A stretch of DNA of 64,000 bases from Hymenopus coronatus (GCA_030762935.1 CM060895.1:78500001-78564000); one strand, 5' to 3'. Counted from the stretch's first letter, positions 1 to 12,414 are shown. Made by a program: numbers and translations. Notes: generated from the letters alone by a model not told the origin.

Positions 1-390
1 TTTAATTTGTATCGCAATGTTTTTGGGCACCTTTTCTTTAACATTCTTGTGCAAAATAACACTTTAACATGCATTACATACCTTTTCTAGCAGTACTCCT
101 CGCTATTTCTGATTAGTGTGTTATTAATTATGTTTTAATACTTTTTTCATATTTTAGTTGCGTTCTTCGGTAGAAGTATCTCATAACAGGGCGTGAACGG
201 CACAAGGAACTATTTCAGAGATAACACATTTGTAACTATAGTTTGAGTAGTTTGTTTAAACTATTATATATCCTTTATTGTGCTGTACGTTTTATTTAAT
301 AACATAAAAGATAGAAACCCACCTGGCTTAAACTCAGTTCATGTAAGATTTTAAAGGTCGAATAGACCTACTTTTTTGGTTTTTGTTGGG
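1..390. other. A+T-rich stretch, nothing recognised
   Basis: No long reading frame, tRNA-like box or copy of the repeat families used in this annotation was seen. Confidence 0.5.
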
Positions 391-643
391 TTTTTTTTTG
401 TGTTTCTTTTTTGATAGTGTTTAACGCCCACTTTAACTACTTATGGCACCGCAGGCGATGACACTGAAGATACGTGGAATGAAGATGGAGCACCGGTGTA
501 ATGTGATGGCGGGGGAAACCGGAAAACCCGGAGAAAACCCGCCTCTGAGCCGCTTTGTCCGCCACAAATCTCACATGCTGTCGCTTGGGATTGAACCCGG
601 ACCGTCTAAGTGAGAGGCGAGTCGTCTAACCACGGCGCCGCCA
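391..643 (-). repeat. SINE-1 copy (tRNA-derived), nearly full length
   Basis: On the minus strand the element starts with a tRNA-like head at the high-coordinate end (a GGTTAGACGACTCG-type A box and a GGGTTCAATCCCAA-type B box). It continues through a body with the segments CACCGGTG and TTTCCCCCGCCATC and ends in GGGCGTTAAACACTATC followed by an A-rich tail, seen as T runs at 391-413 on the plus strand. The same order recurs at 2.1, 42.0, 55.4, 58.9 and 63.1 kb. A tRNA-like promoter plus an A-rich tail is the usual build of a Pol III-transcribed, LINE-mobilised SINE. Confidence 0.85.
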
Positions 644-2146
644 ACAGACCTAGTTCATGAATATATTATTTTAATATAAGTTACGCCATAAACCGTTATG
701 AAAATCTAGAAAATACATTAACTTTAAATCTTGACTTACAAGTGAAACTTAGACGTCGCGTATCACATTTCTTACGAAAACAACATGTAGAACAGAAGAG
801 TATGAAGAACAGCTGGTTGCACTTCTATCTAAAGACGAAATGACTTGTACAATAAATGAGTATGAAGTGGATGAGAAAACTTGCGCCTCTGTAAAATATA
901 TATTGAACACTCTTCTTCTGCTTAGGCATTAAAACTGTGCTCTAATTGGCTTGTTTATTCTCCTTCCAGTAGCTATCTTGTCATGACCCAACAGAAACTG
1001 TTTTACTTTTTCACTTAGACTGCTAGCTACCAGTAACTTTCCAGTAACTTTCACAATCTCATCACCCCATTAAGCTTACTTGTCTTTTTTTAGCTCAAGG
1101 ACATTCTTTTGTGCGTCTCATTCCAACTCCTTGACTATTGTCCACAAAAACCTTGTGACAGGTTTATTTTTATAACCCATTTCGTCTCTCTTATAACCAA
1201 TCGTATGCTAATATCTCTAATAATATAATCTCATTTCTATATTACATATATTTATTGACATTATCTTGCTTATTAATTATTTACATCTTCTTTCATTCAT
1301 CATTTAATAATGCCTCAGCTAAATACATAAACGTAATTCTGTTGCTGTACGCTCGATATCAGGGTCTTATTCCGTATGTTTTATTCATTACAGTCAGCGG
1401 TTATTATCGTCATCCAGTATGCTTCCACTCTTGCAGGCTATATATTCTCTAAATCCCTGAATTGATTGGACTCTCTTGAGTGCTCAAGCCCCTACCTCTA
1501 ATTGTTTTCATATTTGATGCCTATCACCCACGAAAAATGACAAGGCACTCTTCGCGGTTATGTTTACGCTGACTCAGAGTGAAATTAATATCTAACATTT
1601 TCTATGCCATTCCCTCTTCATGACGAAGTGTTTTCTTTTAAAGATATACACCGGAAATAATCGGACTAGCCATCTCGAACTAATGAGAAGGAATGGGAGA
1701 GTAGGAACCATTATCTAGAGGGTGGGACGCATCCAAGGAGTGATTTGTGTCTACTTTATCTTTTGATGGTAGCTCCTCGGCGCAAGTGATACCAACCCCC
1801 GTGGTGAAATCGGATGCATTGCCAGTATAGCTCTAGAACTCTGCGTGACGCCCATAGGAAATACAGCTCCCGTTTGCTTATTTGTTGCCACGTAATGGCA
1901 TCAGAAATCTCTGGGGTGGACAGAGACAAGTAGCAAAGGAAGTATCGATAAATTCAAGATTCTTATTAGCAAGATGGCTACATCATGTTAACTTTGTTCT
2001 ACCGCGTATTCTAATGGCTGTATTACTTTGTCTACCCAATACTACTATATACAGAGAAGGTATTGTATTTCACCATTGCCCTCTTCAATTTACAAGCCGT
2101 AATGTTCGTAGAGCCAATAACATTGGAGATTGTACTTTTTGGGAGG
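644..2146. other. A+T-rich stretch, no gene recognised
   Basis: Only short reading frames of 65-140 codons occur, and the longest (1882-2304) runs into the SINE at 2147. No splice-bounded exon, tRNA or repeat-family copy was recognised. Confidence 0.4.
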
Positions 2147-2339
2147 GTTTAACGCCCAATTTTACTGGTTGTGGCACCGCAATGACACTGTTGATACATA
2201 GAATGAAGATGGAGCGCCGGTGGAATGCGATAGCTGGGGAACCCGGAGAACACCCTCTCCTGCGCCACCACAAATCACACATGCGGTCACCTGGGAGCGG
2301 GTGAGAGTCCAGCGGTCTAACCACTTGACCAGGGCGCGA
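2147..2339 (-). repeat. SINE-1 copy
   Basis: Same body as the copy at 391-643. From low to high coordinate it reads TTTAACGCCC, GATGACACTG-like, GGAGCGCCGGTGGAATGCGA, CACCACAAATC and GGTCTAACCACTTG. No A-run is kept at the tail end. Confidence 0.85.
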
Positions 2340-2387
2340 TCTAAGAATTTGTACTTATAAATAAAAAGTGTGCTTCTGTGTTAGACC

Positions 2388-2650
2388 CTGTTTTGAGAAA
2401 ATCAACATTTTGAAAAAGTGTTCCTTGTAAAGGGTAGCTAGGGGTGGGGAATCTTCTTGAAAAACTTCATATGATATTTTTCGTCTGAGTTATTTTTCAC
2501 ACACACATATGGACATTTTCTGAACATGCTTCTTTTGGATTCAAGAAACCCTAAAACATGTATTTTCAGTGAAATTGGGATATCTAATTTTTAGGTAGAA
2601 AGCAATGCCTTCTTTACTTATGTACTATGTACGTGCTAGAGAAAATAAAA
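2388..2650 (+). mobile_element. Rep-A fragment, 3' end
   Basis: It matches the last 260 bases of Rep-A: GAAAATCAACATTTTG, AAAGGGTAG, a short CA tract, a CATGTATTTTCAGTGAAAT block, then the palindrome around TATGTACTATGTACGTGC and the end AGAGAAAATAAAAT. The 5' two thirds are absent. Confidence 0.8.
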
Positions 2651-3044
2651 TCTGTGTAAAATTCTGGTAAGTTGCATATCACTGTGTATTTCATAGGTAC
2701 AATCAGTTTCATTTTTGGAGGCGTCATTATAAATGATCTGGACACTTAGTGCATATCTCTTTGAAGAGTAGTTGACATGCCGTGTTGGAGATTGAACTTT
2801 AAATGTATTTTCCTAATTAGTCGATAATTTACGGAATTTTGGTCCTTCATGGTGAAATTCAGTTATTTTAGTTGATATTTTAATTGAGATAGTGCTTCAT
2901 ATTAGGGGAAAAAGAACTATATGGGTTGAGTTCAGCGTTACCTTCTCAGTGAAATTCTCTGTTGAGGCTTCCTAAATGTTTTCTAAACATAGATTGTTTG
3001 GTTTTGTGTAATTGTCTTTTATGATCAGCTATAGCATAGTATTA
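2651..3044. other. Unassigned A+T-rich stretch between two Rep-A fragments
   Basis: No repeat-family match or coding signal was seen. It separates 3' ends of Rep-A in opposite orientation. Confidence 0.4.
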
Positions 3045-3412
3045 TTACTTTTTCTACTCTACTACGTACATAGTGTATAGAGAAGGTATCGTGATGCATT
3101 CAACATTTTGATGTCGAGGCTTCACCGGAAGGACCCTGAATCCGAAAAAATTAGAAAAAGATCCATGTGTGGTCAGCATAGTCCCAAAACAAAAACACAG
3201 TTAAATGTCAACTTTGGTATTTAAGTTTAGTTTTTTCCAAGAATGTGACACGAGGATTTTCAAGAAACCGCCCCCCCACCCAAAACTTTTGTTGGAAATT
3301 TCCAACTTTATAACAATGGCTCTAAGAGTTTGATTAAAATGCCGTGCACTAAAGATATTTACATGGCAAATGAAATTTAAATCCTGAACTTTCTGGGAGT
3401 TGCTTTGGACGA
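3045..3412 (-). mobile_element. Rep-A fragment, 3' portion
   Basis: On the plus strand it opens with the terminal palindrome (CTACGTACATAGTGTATAGAG), runs through TTCACCGGAA, AAATGTCAACTTTGGTATTT and GTGACACGAGGATTTTCAAG, and stops inside CTTTCTGGGAGTTGC. The sense 5' half is missing. Confidence 0.8.
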
Positions 3413-3924
3413 GTCCATCAATATCTGCTGCAATATACAGAACCTTAAGATAATAAATAATCATTTATTAATAGATAAAGAAAATGCTCTTGCGTAGTCT
3501 ACGGCGATTCAGGTTTTAATATAATTCATTTTAGAGAGGATTTTCTCGCAAATGTATTTGGAGCGAAACATCTCTGATTTGGAAGATGAATCCTTAGACA
3601 ATGATTAAAACAACTTCTAACTTGGATAGGTAGAATCAGACGAAAAACTTAAATGCAATAACCGGAATTTGAAGCACACATCTCCTGGTCTGTACCTATC
3701 CAACTCCTGTCCTACACACGACTTGTGTGAAAAAACAATTAAATCAACTTCTAACCTCTTTCATTAAAAAAACGTTATGTTCCTACAACTTTGAAGAGCA
3801 AGTAATTCCATTTACAGTACTTATGGAGTCTCTGAAAATGTTAAGAAAATAATGCTTCCCACGTTTAAAATATAATATTCTGTTTATGTTTGCTTAAAAC
3901 GTCAAATTTGCTACCGACTATGAA
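3413..3924. other. A+T-rich stretch with a SINE-2-like fragment
   Basis: Positions about 3628-3745 resemble SINE-2 (CCTATCCAACTCCTGTCCTA followed by CACACGACTTGTGTGAAAAA, compare 20388-20440 in the opposite sense). The remainder shows nothing recognisable. Confidence 0.45.
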
Positions 3925-4515
3925 GGTTTTCATGAAAGTAGCCCATCCTAAATAACGCTTCATATAAAATTGTGATGTTCTAAAAATGGCTCTAACGATT
4001 TTGAATAAACTGCCGAATATTAAAAGTATTTACATCACAAATAAAATATAGTATTTCTTAAATTTTCTGGAAATATCCTCTGAAGAACACTTCATTCTGA
4101 GTGAATTTTGCATTACTTGTAAACCGTAAGAGATGGACAAAAGCTTACAACATAAGAATGTAGATTTCGTTAAAAAAAAAAAAAAACACAACTTATATCA
4201 TGATCATTTTTTTAGAGCTAACCATTTCCGAGATATTCCTTGTAATTTGTTTCAATTTTAAAATACTTACTCCTTTTCTCACACAGGACTTTGTCAACTC
4301 CTGGCCATGCAAAGAGAGCGATTTTCAATCACATAGCAATCATCTTTTAAAGTAATTGACTATCCTTTATACTTTTTCTACTTACAAGGTAGCTTTAATA
4401 AGAGCTGAAGTGCTAATGTTTATCTGAATTAGCATGAAGTAGAGGAATAAGCTTTTTTGAGAATAGTTTGTTACAGAGATGCAGAGAAAGTCATGTAAGT
4501 AGAACACATCAGACT
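3925..4515 (-). mobile_element. Rep-A fragment, 5' half
   Basis: It keeps the sense 5' terminus: on the plus strand it ends GAGAAAGTCATGTAAGTAGA then ACACATCAGA. It extends through AACTCCTGGCCATGCAAAG and GGTAAACC-like blocks to TGGCTCTAACGATTTTG. The (CA)n tract and terminal palindrome are lost. Confidence 0.8.
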
Positions 4516-5313
4516 TTCTCCCCTTTCTTTTGCTCAGGGGACCTCGAAAAAGTCTCAAGTTCATATTTATGTTGAAATATAATACTATTTCTGCTACAAT
4601 AAGTAAGCAGCATAAATACCATTAATGATAAAAGCTATTAATACCATTATTATTACAAAATATAAGTAATTCAATAGCTTGTAATACTCTGGGCCATGGG
4701 GCAGATTTGAATACACCCAGAGGAGGAAACATCCTATGCTAGCGGCCTGTTATTGACAGTTCTTGCGTTTAGCTTCTCTTTTATTTCTCTTCATCTCTTT
4801 CTTACCCCCTTTACCTTCTTTTAGCCGTGTGTCATTGCCATACGCTGATTGGTTGCTTGACGTTCTTTGAAATGTCTTGTGCTCTTCTTCTCCTGTTGCC
4901 ACTAATTCCCGCAATCTCCAACTCCTTTTAGTTCTTTTTATTATTTTCTTGTTACATTGATGACATCTTCAGACTTTTCCCGAGTTTTGTTGCGTCTTTT
5001 CCCTGAGTGTGACAGCAGGAAGGGAGGAGGGAAAAGAAAATAGGAAAGAAAATGAAGATTTTCGCAAAGAACAGCCTCCCAGTCTGTGCACATCACACGT
5101 CTTTAGAGCCTTTGGCTTCCTTGAAATCGACTGCAACAGGGCGGTTCTTAAATATGCCGTTCCTACATATCTCCTATCTATGATTAATTTTCCTAATAAC
5201 CTTTATCATTTTATTCTACAAAGGAAAACATACTCCACATAGTTCCTTGTGTCAGTCACACCTGCCCCTCGGTATCGCTGATTATTAATTTCTCCATCCC
5301 GCAAATTTAATAT
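4516..5313. other. Unassigned stretch, no gene recognised
   Basis: It contains a pyrimidine-rich patch (about 4765-4830) and only short reading frames. No repeat family was identified. Confidence 0.4.
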
Positions 5314-5597
5314 GCGAGGGTCATTCAGAAAGTGACAGACAATTTGTCATAACTAAATAATAACGAATGTTATCAACACAAAACTCTATTCACAAACTTA
5401 CAGTACCTTACTCTATTTCCCAACGTAATCTCCATTACGTCAATGAAGTTATTGTCACGTGGTACCAGTTTTTTGAATGTACAAAATGTTCGATCAATAG
5501 AACTTTAGGTAAATAACACAAGTGTATGATGATAATGCAATGAACGTGTCTTCAGTGTGGAAATGGCACATAATTTACGAGTAATCAAGAAAGTACA
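5314..5597 (+). mobile_element. Partial TIR element, left part, same family as 23134-23810
   Basis: It starts GCGAGGGTCATTCAGAAAGT after a TA and follows the element at 23134 for about 280 bases: GTTATCAACACAAAAC, ACAGTACCTTACTCTATTT, TTGTCACGTGGTACC, then CATAATTTACGAGTAATCAA. The right TIR is absent. It is a decayed Tc1/mariner-type MITE. Confidence 0.75.
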
Positions 5598-7172
5598 TGC
5601 TTTTAAACATTTCGTCCTACCTCCCGGTTATTAAGCACAAAAATCTTGCGAAAGATTCCTCTTTCTTGTATGACCCTGTACATTTTCAGCTATCTCGTAT
5701 CCCTTATATCTAAACTTACAGTAACTTCCCCTACTGATATAATCTTATTTCTATATAACATATATTTATTTTCATTATTTTTTTTATTAATTATTTACAT
5801 CTTCTGGTATTTATTAGTGCATCCTTTCAATGTTTACTTTGAGTATTAAATCCGTACTAACATTATCAGGAGAGAAAGAAAACGATAGCAGGTGAACACG
5901 TGTGTTTTGCGTGCCTGTGTGAGAGTGTGTAATATCAACACATTCACTTGGGCCAAATGCCTAATAAAAATGCCATATATTTGGCATAACTATATGCATA
6001 TTACCCGGATAGCTAAGTACTTACGATATATAAGTCGATATCAATGTCGATATGTTGACCGGGTAAAAAAACAATCTTTTGGAGGAATGAATGTCATACT
6101 GGTATGGATCACAGTAGCTTAATGGTTAGAGCATAAAATTACGAATATCATAATGAGTCTGAGAAACTTGGAATGCACTGCAGTTACCCATGAAAATATT
6201 CACTGAATTTCAACTCCTAAATGACTATAAAGACTCTGATGTGCTATATTCACGCAATTTTCTCTATTTAAGCTGTAATTGTTCTACGGCGGAGAAAGGC
6301 CGAACTAAATTAATAAAGCACCACACCCTGAAAGAGTTCCCATGCTACTAAAACCCTTGAGATAGGGCACCCACATACCCACACCATTCCCATAACCTGC
6401 GCCCAGGATACGAACTCGCTACCAGTTACCGCCCCATCCCCTGACTTCGGTAGTTTTTTGTCGAAGCTGCACCTAAAATCCAAAATTTAAACTTGCGTGC
6501 AAATGCAAAAACCAAAGTAATGTGGGTGTCCCAGGTTACGCCATGTTTAAAATACAGTTAGAGAACTTAACATTGAGAATTGTTATAATGTGCCATATAA
6601 TTGTAACCATAAAATAGAAAATCTCATAAATTTTTATACTGCAAATAAAGAAAAGATGGTAGATTAGGTAGATAAAAGAGCAAGCTTTTGTTAAAAATAG
6701 TGAGTAGAGAGGACATTAAAATGTTTACCTTATACTGGGATAATATATACATATATATTTGATTATTACATTCACATAGTTTTCTCTACCCATCCTATAT
6801 TCGTGGGTATACAAACTTCTTACGAAAATGTATTTTCACAGCTAGTTCGTTTTAATTGCATAAAGCGTTGCAACTATACTTTTTTTACATATTTTAATAT
6901 AGATTCAAAGCGAAAAACATTTTTCAAATTTTGAGTAACTGAAACTGCTATGCTGGCCTCAAAAGGTCATACACCTTTTATGAAATCGCGAGTAAATCTC
7001 AATATCGACAGGACTTTAAAGAATTACAAAGTCTGATAAATTTGACTTGTTTTCTTATCAAGTGGAATCTGTGTAGCTATAAATTATACTAATAATATTT
7101 AGCAAACAAATGTTTTGAAATATTATTAAAATAAAATTTGTAAAAATAAAAATATTTTGGCAGGATAAGCCT
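5598..7172. other. Unassigned A+T-rich stretch
   Basis: No gene was recognised. A weak tRNA-like A-box pattern (GTAGCTTAATGGTTAGAGC) lies near 6112-6130 without a convincing cloverleaf. The segment 6290-6440 is richer in G+C and could be an old SINE, unconfirmed. Confidence 0.35.
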
Positions 7173-8040
7173 TTGTACCTTTTACTTGCTCTACATAGTA
7201 AATGGTACTAGGGAAACGGTATTGTACTCCAACCAAAAATTCGATACAGAGGTTTCACCGCAAATACACGTTTTGTGGTCCCCTGTATAAAGAAGCATTT
7301 TTAGAAAAAGATCCGTGTGTCCATATATCTGTGAACCCAATAACTCAAAAACGAAAAGTCCGTAAAATACCAAACTTGGTGTTTGAGTTTAGAATTTTCC
7401 AAGGATGCAACACGAAGAATTTCTAGAAAATCCCCTTAGACCAAACTATCCTTTATATGGAAAAGTTTTCGAAATTTTCGATTTTAAAAATAATGACTCA
7501 AAAGATTTTAAATAACAGCCGTACATTAACATATTGACATACCAAATAAAATTAGCATGCTGAATTTTTAGGGAATAAATAGTCTCTGAAGTTCTCTTCA
7601 TTTCGAATTACATTCGCAAACTGGTAAATCCTAAGAGAAAAACTGTAGATTCCATTAAAGCAAACAGTCTACGTCATTTACGTTTTTGGAGAGCTAATAC
7701 TTTCAGAGATATTTCCTGTTATTGGTTTCAAGTATAAAATATTTAAACTTTTCTTAAACAGGAAGTCCTCTTCCGCTTCATAACTCTTTTGTTTTAGTTC
7801 TGGCCATGGAAAGAGAACCGAGTTCAACTATAATTGCAAAGCGAAACTTTTAGACATTTGACTGTCGCTTTAGCTTATTGTATCCGCTTATTTCCCTTCT
7901 AGTTATATAGAACTAAGTAATTATACCATTTCTGCTATTGTCTCATTAGCATGATGTAGATAAAGGAATACTTATTTGAAAGAATAGTTTGTTTGCAGAG
8001 CTGGTAGAGAAAGTAATGTGAATGAATCTTATATTTAGAT
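7173..8040 (-). mobile_element. Rep-A, near full length
   Basis: It runs from ACTTGCTCTACATAG at the palindrome end to GTAGAGAAAGTAATGTGAATG at the sense 5' end, with all internal blocks in order. The (CA)n tract is short (GTGTGTCC). The last bases of the sense 5' terminus are diverged. The terminal palindrome has lost its centre. Confidence 0.85.
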
Positions 8041-8084
8041 GCTGAACTTAAATATTAACTTTATTATTTAACAGAGATTTCTAT

Positions 8085-8158
8085 TTTGGTTTATGCTGTT
8101 CACATTCTCACCCAAACACATACACACAGGGACACACACAAAAACATGTTTCTAAGAA
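8085..8158 (+). mobile_element. Rep-A fragment ending in the post-CA segment, fused to the next copy
   Basis: It holds GTTATGCTGTTCACA-like bases, the CA tract and CATGTTTCTAAGAA, then passes directly into TCTGATGTGTTCC of the next copy. This junction recurs at 14265 and 26978. Confidence 0.75.
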
Positions 8159-9020
8159 TCTGATGTGTTCCATTCACATGACTTCCTCTACCTCCTGCAA
8201 ACAAACTATGATTTAAAAGATTTCTTCTCCCCTTAAACTATTTTAACAAAACATTATTAATGTATCTACAATGTTATTCGAGATTAAGATTGGCAGAAAT
8301 GGTCTTCCTTGTATGGATTCATTAGGCTAAAGCGATAGTTAAATATTCTAAAAACTATCGCTATGTGAAACAATTAAAGTTCTGTTCTCTTTCTGTGGAT
8401 AGAAGTAAAATATGGAATATGAAACGAAAGATGACTTCGTGTTTGAGAAACGTATAAGTAGATAAAATTTGAAACCAATAACAATCTCAGGAACGGTTAA
8501 ACAAACAAACAAAAAGCTGTATATGGCATAAACTGTGAGTTTTAATGAAATTAACATGTTTATGTAGTAAATGTTTGTGTATCTCTTAGCGTTTATCAGT
8601 TACACAAAAATTATCCAGAATAAAGAGGTCTTCACAAGGTATTCTCAGAAAATTTAAGATATCATTTCGTTTGCTGTAAAACTATCTTAATCATCAGAGC
8701 CATTTTTGAGAAAATCAAAATTTTAGAAGAATATTCCGCGTTTAGGTTGGGGGTGTGGATTTTTCTGAAAATTTTCGTGTCGCATCTTTGGAAGATACTG
8801 GACTTGAATACCAAGTTTGGTATTTAATAGACTTCATTTTTAAGTTAAGCTCCCCACAGACACACACATACACGCAGTCTGACACGCACACGTACTGATT
8901 TATTTCTATAATTTTTTTAAAATCAGGGATCCTCAAAATATATATTTCTTATTCCCTTTGGGTGGAATACAATACTTTCTCCCTACTATATATATTGTAC
9001 ATGGTGTGAGAAAAGTAATT
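8159..9020 (+). mobile_element. Rep-A, full length
   Basis: It begins TCTGATGTGTTCCATTCACA then TGACTTCCTCTACC. It keeps the central blocks (AACCAATAACAA, CTTAGCGTTTATCAGTTA, CAGAATAAAGAGGTCTTC, TCGTGTCGCATC, ACCAAGTTTGGTATTT), a CA tract at 8861-8892, and ends TGTGAGAAAAGTAA after a degenerate palindrome. Confidence 0.9.
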
Positions 9021-9027
9021 TTTTTAT

Positions 9028-9318
9028 TCAGGGTGTCTCAAAACATGTATTTTCGATGAAATCTCGGTTAGAGTTTTTAGGTGAAATACAATACCTTCTT
9101 TATCTATTTGTACATTGTACATACGTGCTAGTAAAATTAAAAATTACTTTTTCATTCTGGGACCTCAAACATATTTTTTTCGGAAAATCTCGCTATCGTA
9201 TTTTTGAGCCCGACTATTTTGGGCGGAATACAATACCTTCTCTATCTACTATTTTGAGCGGAATACAATACATTCTCTATCTATTAATGTTGCATGTACA
9301 TGATAGAGGAAGTAAAAG
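9028..9318 (+). mobile_element. Two extra Rep-A 3'-end modules in tandem
   Basis: After the copy ending at 9020, the last 110-170 bases of Rep-A occur again at about 9028-9140 and at about 9149-9318. Each starts near TTCAGGG/TTCTGGGACCTC and ends in the palindrome and a GTAAAA-like tail. The second module also duplicates the short block GCGGAATACAATAC. The next full copy begins at 9319 with no spacer. Confidence 0.8.
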
Positions 9319-10124
9319 TCTGATGTGTTCCATTCACATGACTTTCTCTACATCTCTGTAACAAATGATTGTTAAAATGCTTACGATTCTACTTCATGTT
9401 AAGATAGATAAATGTTAGCAGAAATTGTTTTTATTTCTACGTATAAGAAGAAAAGTTTATTTTACGTAGGAAGGAAATAAGGAAATACACTACGCTAAAC
9501 CGATATTAAAATGTTTTAAAAGCTGGTTGCCATGGTTGAAATTCATTGAGCTTCTTATCATAATAATGTATAGTGTTGTAGTTAAATATAAATTCGATTT
9601 GTAATCCAGGAATTGACAAATCCCGTATGAAAAAAGTTTTTAAATATTTTAAAACTGAAATCCATAACAAGAAATATCTTGGAAACGGCCAACTCCACGA
9701 AAACAAATGTACATTACTTAATTGTGTGTTTTAAACAGATCTTCATTTTTATGCATTAAGTTTGTGTCTAACTCTTGCAATTTACTAGTTATACAAAATT
9801 CAGTAAAATGAATCCAGAATAAAGTGCTATCAGAGGATATTCATAGAAAATTCGAGATATACATTTTATTTGCCATGTAAATGTCTTTAATATACGTTAT
9901 TTTAACAAAAATCCTTGAGAAAATCAATTTCTTTTTATATTTTACTCAAAATTTTCATGTCGCATCTTTGTAAGATACTAAACTTAAACATTTTGGTATT
10001 TTACAGACTTTTCGTTTAAAGGCACACGGACACACAGAACATTTTTCTATTTGCGGTGAATTTTGGGGAGCAGTGCAATACTTTCTCAACCTATCTACCA
10101 TGTACTATGTAGGGAAAGTAAAAA
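9319..10124 (+). mobile_element. Rep-A, full length, head-to-tail with the preceding modules
   Basis: It begins TCTGATGTGTTCCATTCACA then TGACTTTCTCTAC at the exact end of the previous module. It ends with ACCATGTACTATGTAGGGAAAG and TAAAAAG. The segment after the CA tract is shortened. Confidence 0.9.
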
Positions 10125-10364
10125 GAGCAGGAATAGACTTTATTAAAGTGTATTTAGCGGTTAGTGGAACATCGCGGCTTCACTAAACGTGGCAACAGAG
10201 CAATTGTAAGTACATATTTAATTAATCCTGGTGTGAGAGTCAACCTGAAACGGAAATGGTGTTTCCACGCGTTCTGTTGCGTCGCATCCACACGCTCCTT
10301 TTACCAATGCCTCTGCTTTATCGGGGGTATAGAAAATGGGTACTTATTGATAAAACAATTGCGA

Positions 10365-10505
10365 TGAAGACTGCCTCTGTGATCTATGTGGTCAGGAGGT
10401 CCCGGGTTCTATTCCCTGCTGGGGCGAGGAATTTTTCTTTAATCAGAATTATTCCATATCCCCCACAGAGTATGGAAGTATGTATGTATGTGTGGGCTTG
10501 AGGAA
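10365..10505 (+). repeat. tRNA-derived SINE (single copy here)
   Basis: It contains a degenerate A box and a near-perfect B box (CCCGGGTTCTATTCCCTG) followed by GGGGCGAGGAATTTTTC and a tail with GTATGTATGTATG. The layout is typical of arthropod tRNA-derived SINEs. Confidence 0.65.
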
Positions 10506-10587
10506 AATTAAACGATTTAAATTCAACATAAAGATACAGACGAGCTATTTCTAATACAAAGCATCGGATATGACTGATGTCAAGGAT

Positions 10588-11480
10588 ATCTGATGTCTTA
10601 CATTCACGTGATAGTCTTAACCAACTGTGATTTATTATTTTTACTTTCTCTACATAGGAGGCAGAGAAGGTATTGCACTCCACCCAAAAATTCGATACCT
10701 AGCTTGCAATGGAAATATATGTTTTAAGGTCTCCTGTACCCAAAAAAGCATTTTTTAAAAAAAGATCTTGGGTACGATAATTCAAAAAAAAGAAAAGTAA
10801 AATACCAAACTTGGTATTCAAGTTTAATATCTTTCAAGAATGCGACACGAAGATTCTGAGGAAAAGCCCCCGCCCCAAGCTATCCTTTACATAGAAATTC
10901 TGAAAATTATGTTTTTCACAAAAATGACTAGCGATTTTATTAAAATACCTTATATTAAAGATAATGGTAAAGATATGAGAATAATAATAATAATAATAAT
11001 AATATGACAAATAAAATGTATATCTTAAATTTTCCGGGAATAGTCTGCAAAGACCTCTTTATTATGGATGAATTTTGCTGAATTTTATATAACTGGTAAA
11101 CCGTAAGAGACAGACCAAGTCTTACTATAAAGAAAATTTAGATCTCATCAAAACCCACAAATTATGCATACACACTTTTTTCTTGAGATTGACCATTTTT
11201 TAGTTATTCCTTGATAATGGGTTCAGTTTTCAAATAATTTCATACGGAAATTAGTAAATTCCTGGCAATCCAAGAAACGGATTACAACTAGATGTCAATC
11301 AGCTATTAAAAGAGTTGACTGTCACTTTAGCCTAGTGTATTTCCCTTCTGCTTACAAGTAATAATACCATTTCTGCTAGTGTCTATCTCGATTAGCATGA
11401 AGTAGATACAAGAATAAGCTTTTAACAATAATTTGTTACAGAGGGTAGAAAAAGTCATGTGAATGAAATATCAGATATTT
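10588..11480 (-). mobile_element. Rep-A, full length, abutting a 5' fragment in opposite sense
   Basis: Positions 10588-10632 are a plus-sense 5' scrap (TCTGATGTCTTACATTCACG). From 10638 a full minus-sense copy follows, opening TTACTTTCTCTACATAGGAG and ending GTCATGTGAATGAAATATCA. An (AAT)n tract at 10979-11006 lies inside the core. Confidence 0.85.
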
Positions 11481-11691
11481 AGTTCTACAAACCATTTTAT
11501 ATAAGCTACGTTTGCACTATGTATAATTTCTCAGGAGACTCTGTACCGAACCATTGTGAGTATTGTACTAATGCATTTAAACATCATATTACATGCAGAG
11601 AATATGTAATTTTACAGAATACCGCAGAAAACGTCCAAAGCTTATGTATCATACCAATGTAACTCAAAAATGCCTATAAAAGTACAAAGCA

Positions 11692-11940
11692 CGCCTGGGT
11701 AATGTGGTGGTAGGGTGTTCGTGTCCCATTTAACAGCTCGCGAGTTCGAATCTCGCTTAGAGTGAGGTACCCGGATAAAGTTTTTTTTTTTTTTTTCGGG
11801 GTTTTCCCTTATCCTGAGAAAAGGAATTACCACTAACTTTAAGCTCTGTGCACTCCGAGTTCATTTGAGCATCAGTTTACCGATTTCATTCATCGTCCGA
11901 TATGACCAACCAGTTAAAGGACGTTAAGCAAAAAAATATA
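11692..11940 (+). repeat. SINE-3 copy (tRNA-derived)
   Basis: A tRNA-like head (GGGTAATGTGGTGGTAGGGT for the A-box half, CGAGTTCGAATCTCG for the B box) is followed by GGTACCCGGATAAAG, a T run at 11780-11794, GGGGTTTTCCCTTATCCTG and ACTTTAAGCTCTG-like bases. It matches 52838-53090 and 55562-55748 on the other strand. Confidence 0.75.
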
Positions 11941-12284
11941 AAGCCATATCGCGCCAATAAATAATGCAGTGAGAAAAAAAAGTATAGAGAGTTTTCATTT
12001 CAAACTTCAGAGTCTAAATAACAATGGATTTACATCTAACTTAATTTAAATAAAAAAACACATCAACTTAGATATTGGGGTGGAAGCTTAAATACATTTT
12101 AGATTTGAACCTCTCAACCAGCCATTCTCATTTTAAATTTCAAATGGAACTCCTATATTTTTATGGTTATATATGAAAGAATATTCAATTGTTTATTCGT
12201 CTCATTCATTTATTTGACATATTTTGTTTTAAGTCGGATTGTTTTACTGTGGAACATTATTTTAAATATTCTTTTATATATAAA
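11941..12284. other. Unassigned A+T-rich stretch
   Basis: Nothing was recognised apart from runs of A and T. Confidence 0.4.
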
Positions 12285-12414
12285 TATATATTGTTTGGAT
12301 TCATGGGACCTCAAAACATGTATTTCCGGAGAAATATTGACATCAAATTTTAGGTGGAATATAATACCTCGCTAGCTGCTATGTACATTGTATGTTATGA
12401 GCTACAGAAAGTAA
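12285..12414 (+). mobile_element. Rep-A fragment, 3' end only
   Basis: It contains GGATTCATGGGACCTCAAAA, CATGTATTTCCGGAGAAATA, TTTAGGTGGAATATAATACC, then a degenerate palindrome and ACAGAAAGTAAAAAAAC. Confidence 0.8.

Noticed and set aside
1882..2304. 140-codon frame on the plus strand
   Set aside because: Its second half lies inside SINE-1. There is no domain or codon pattern suggesting a gene.
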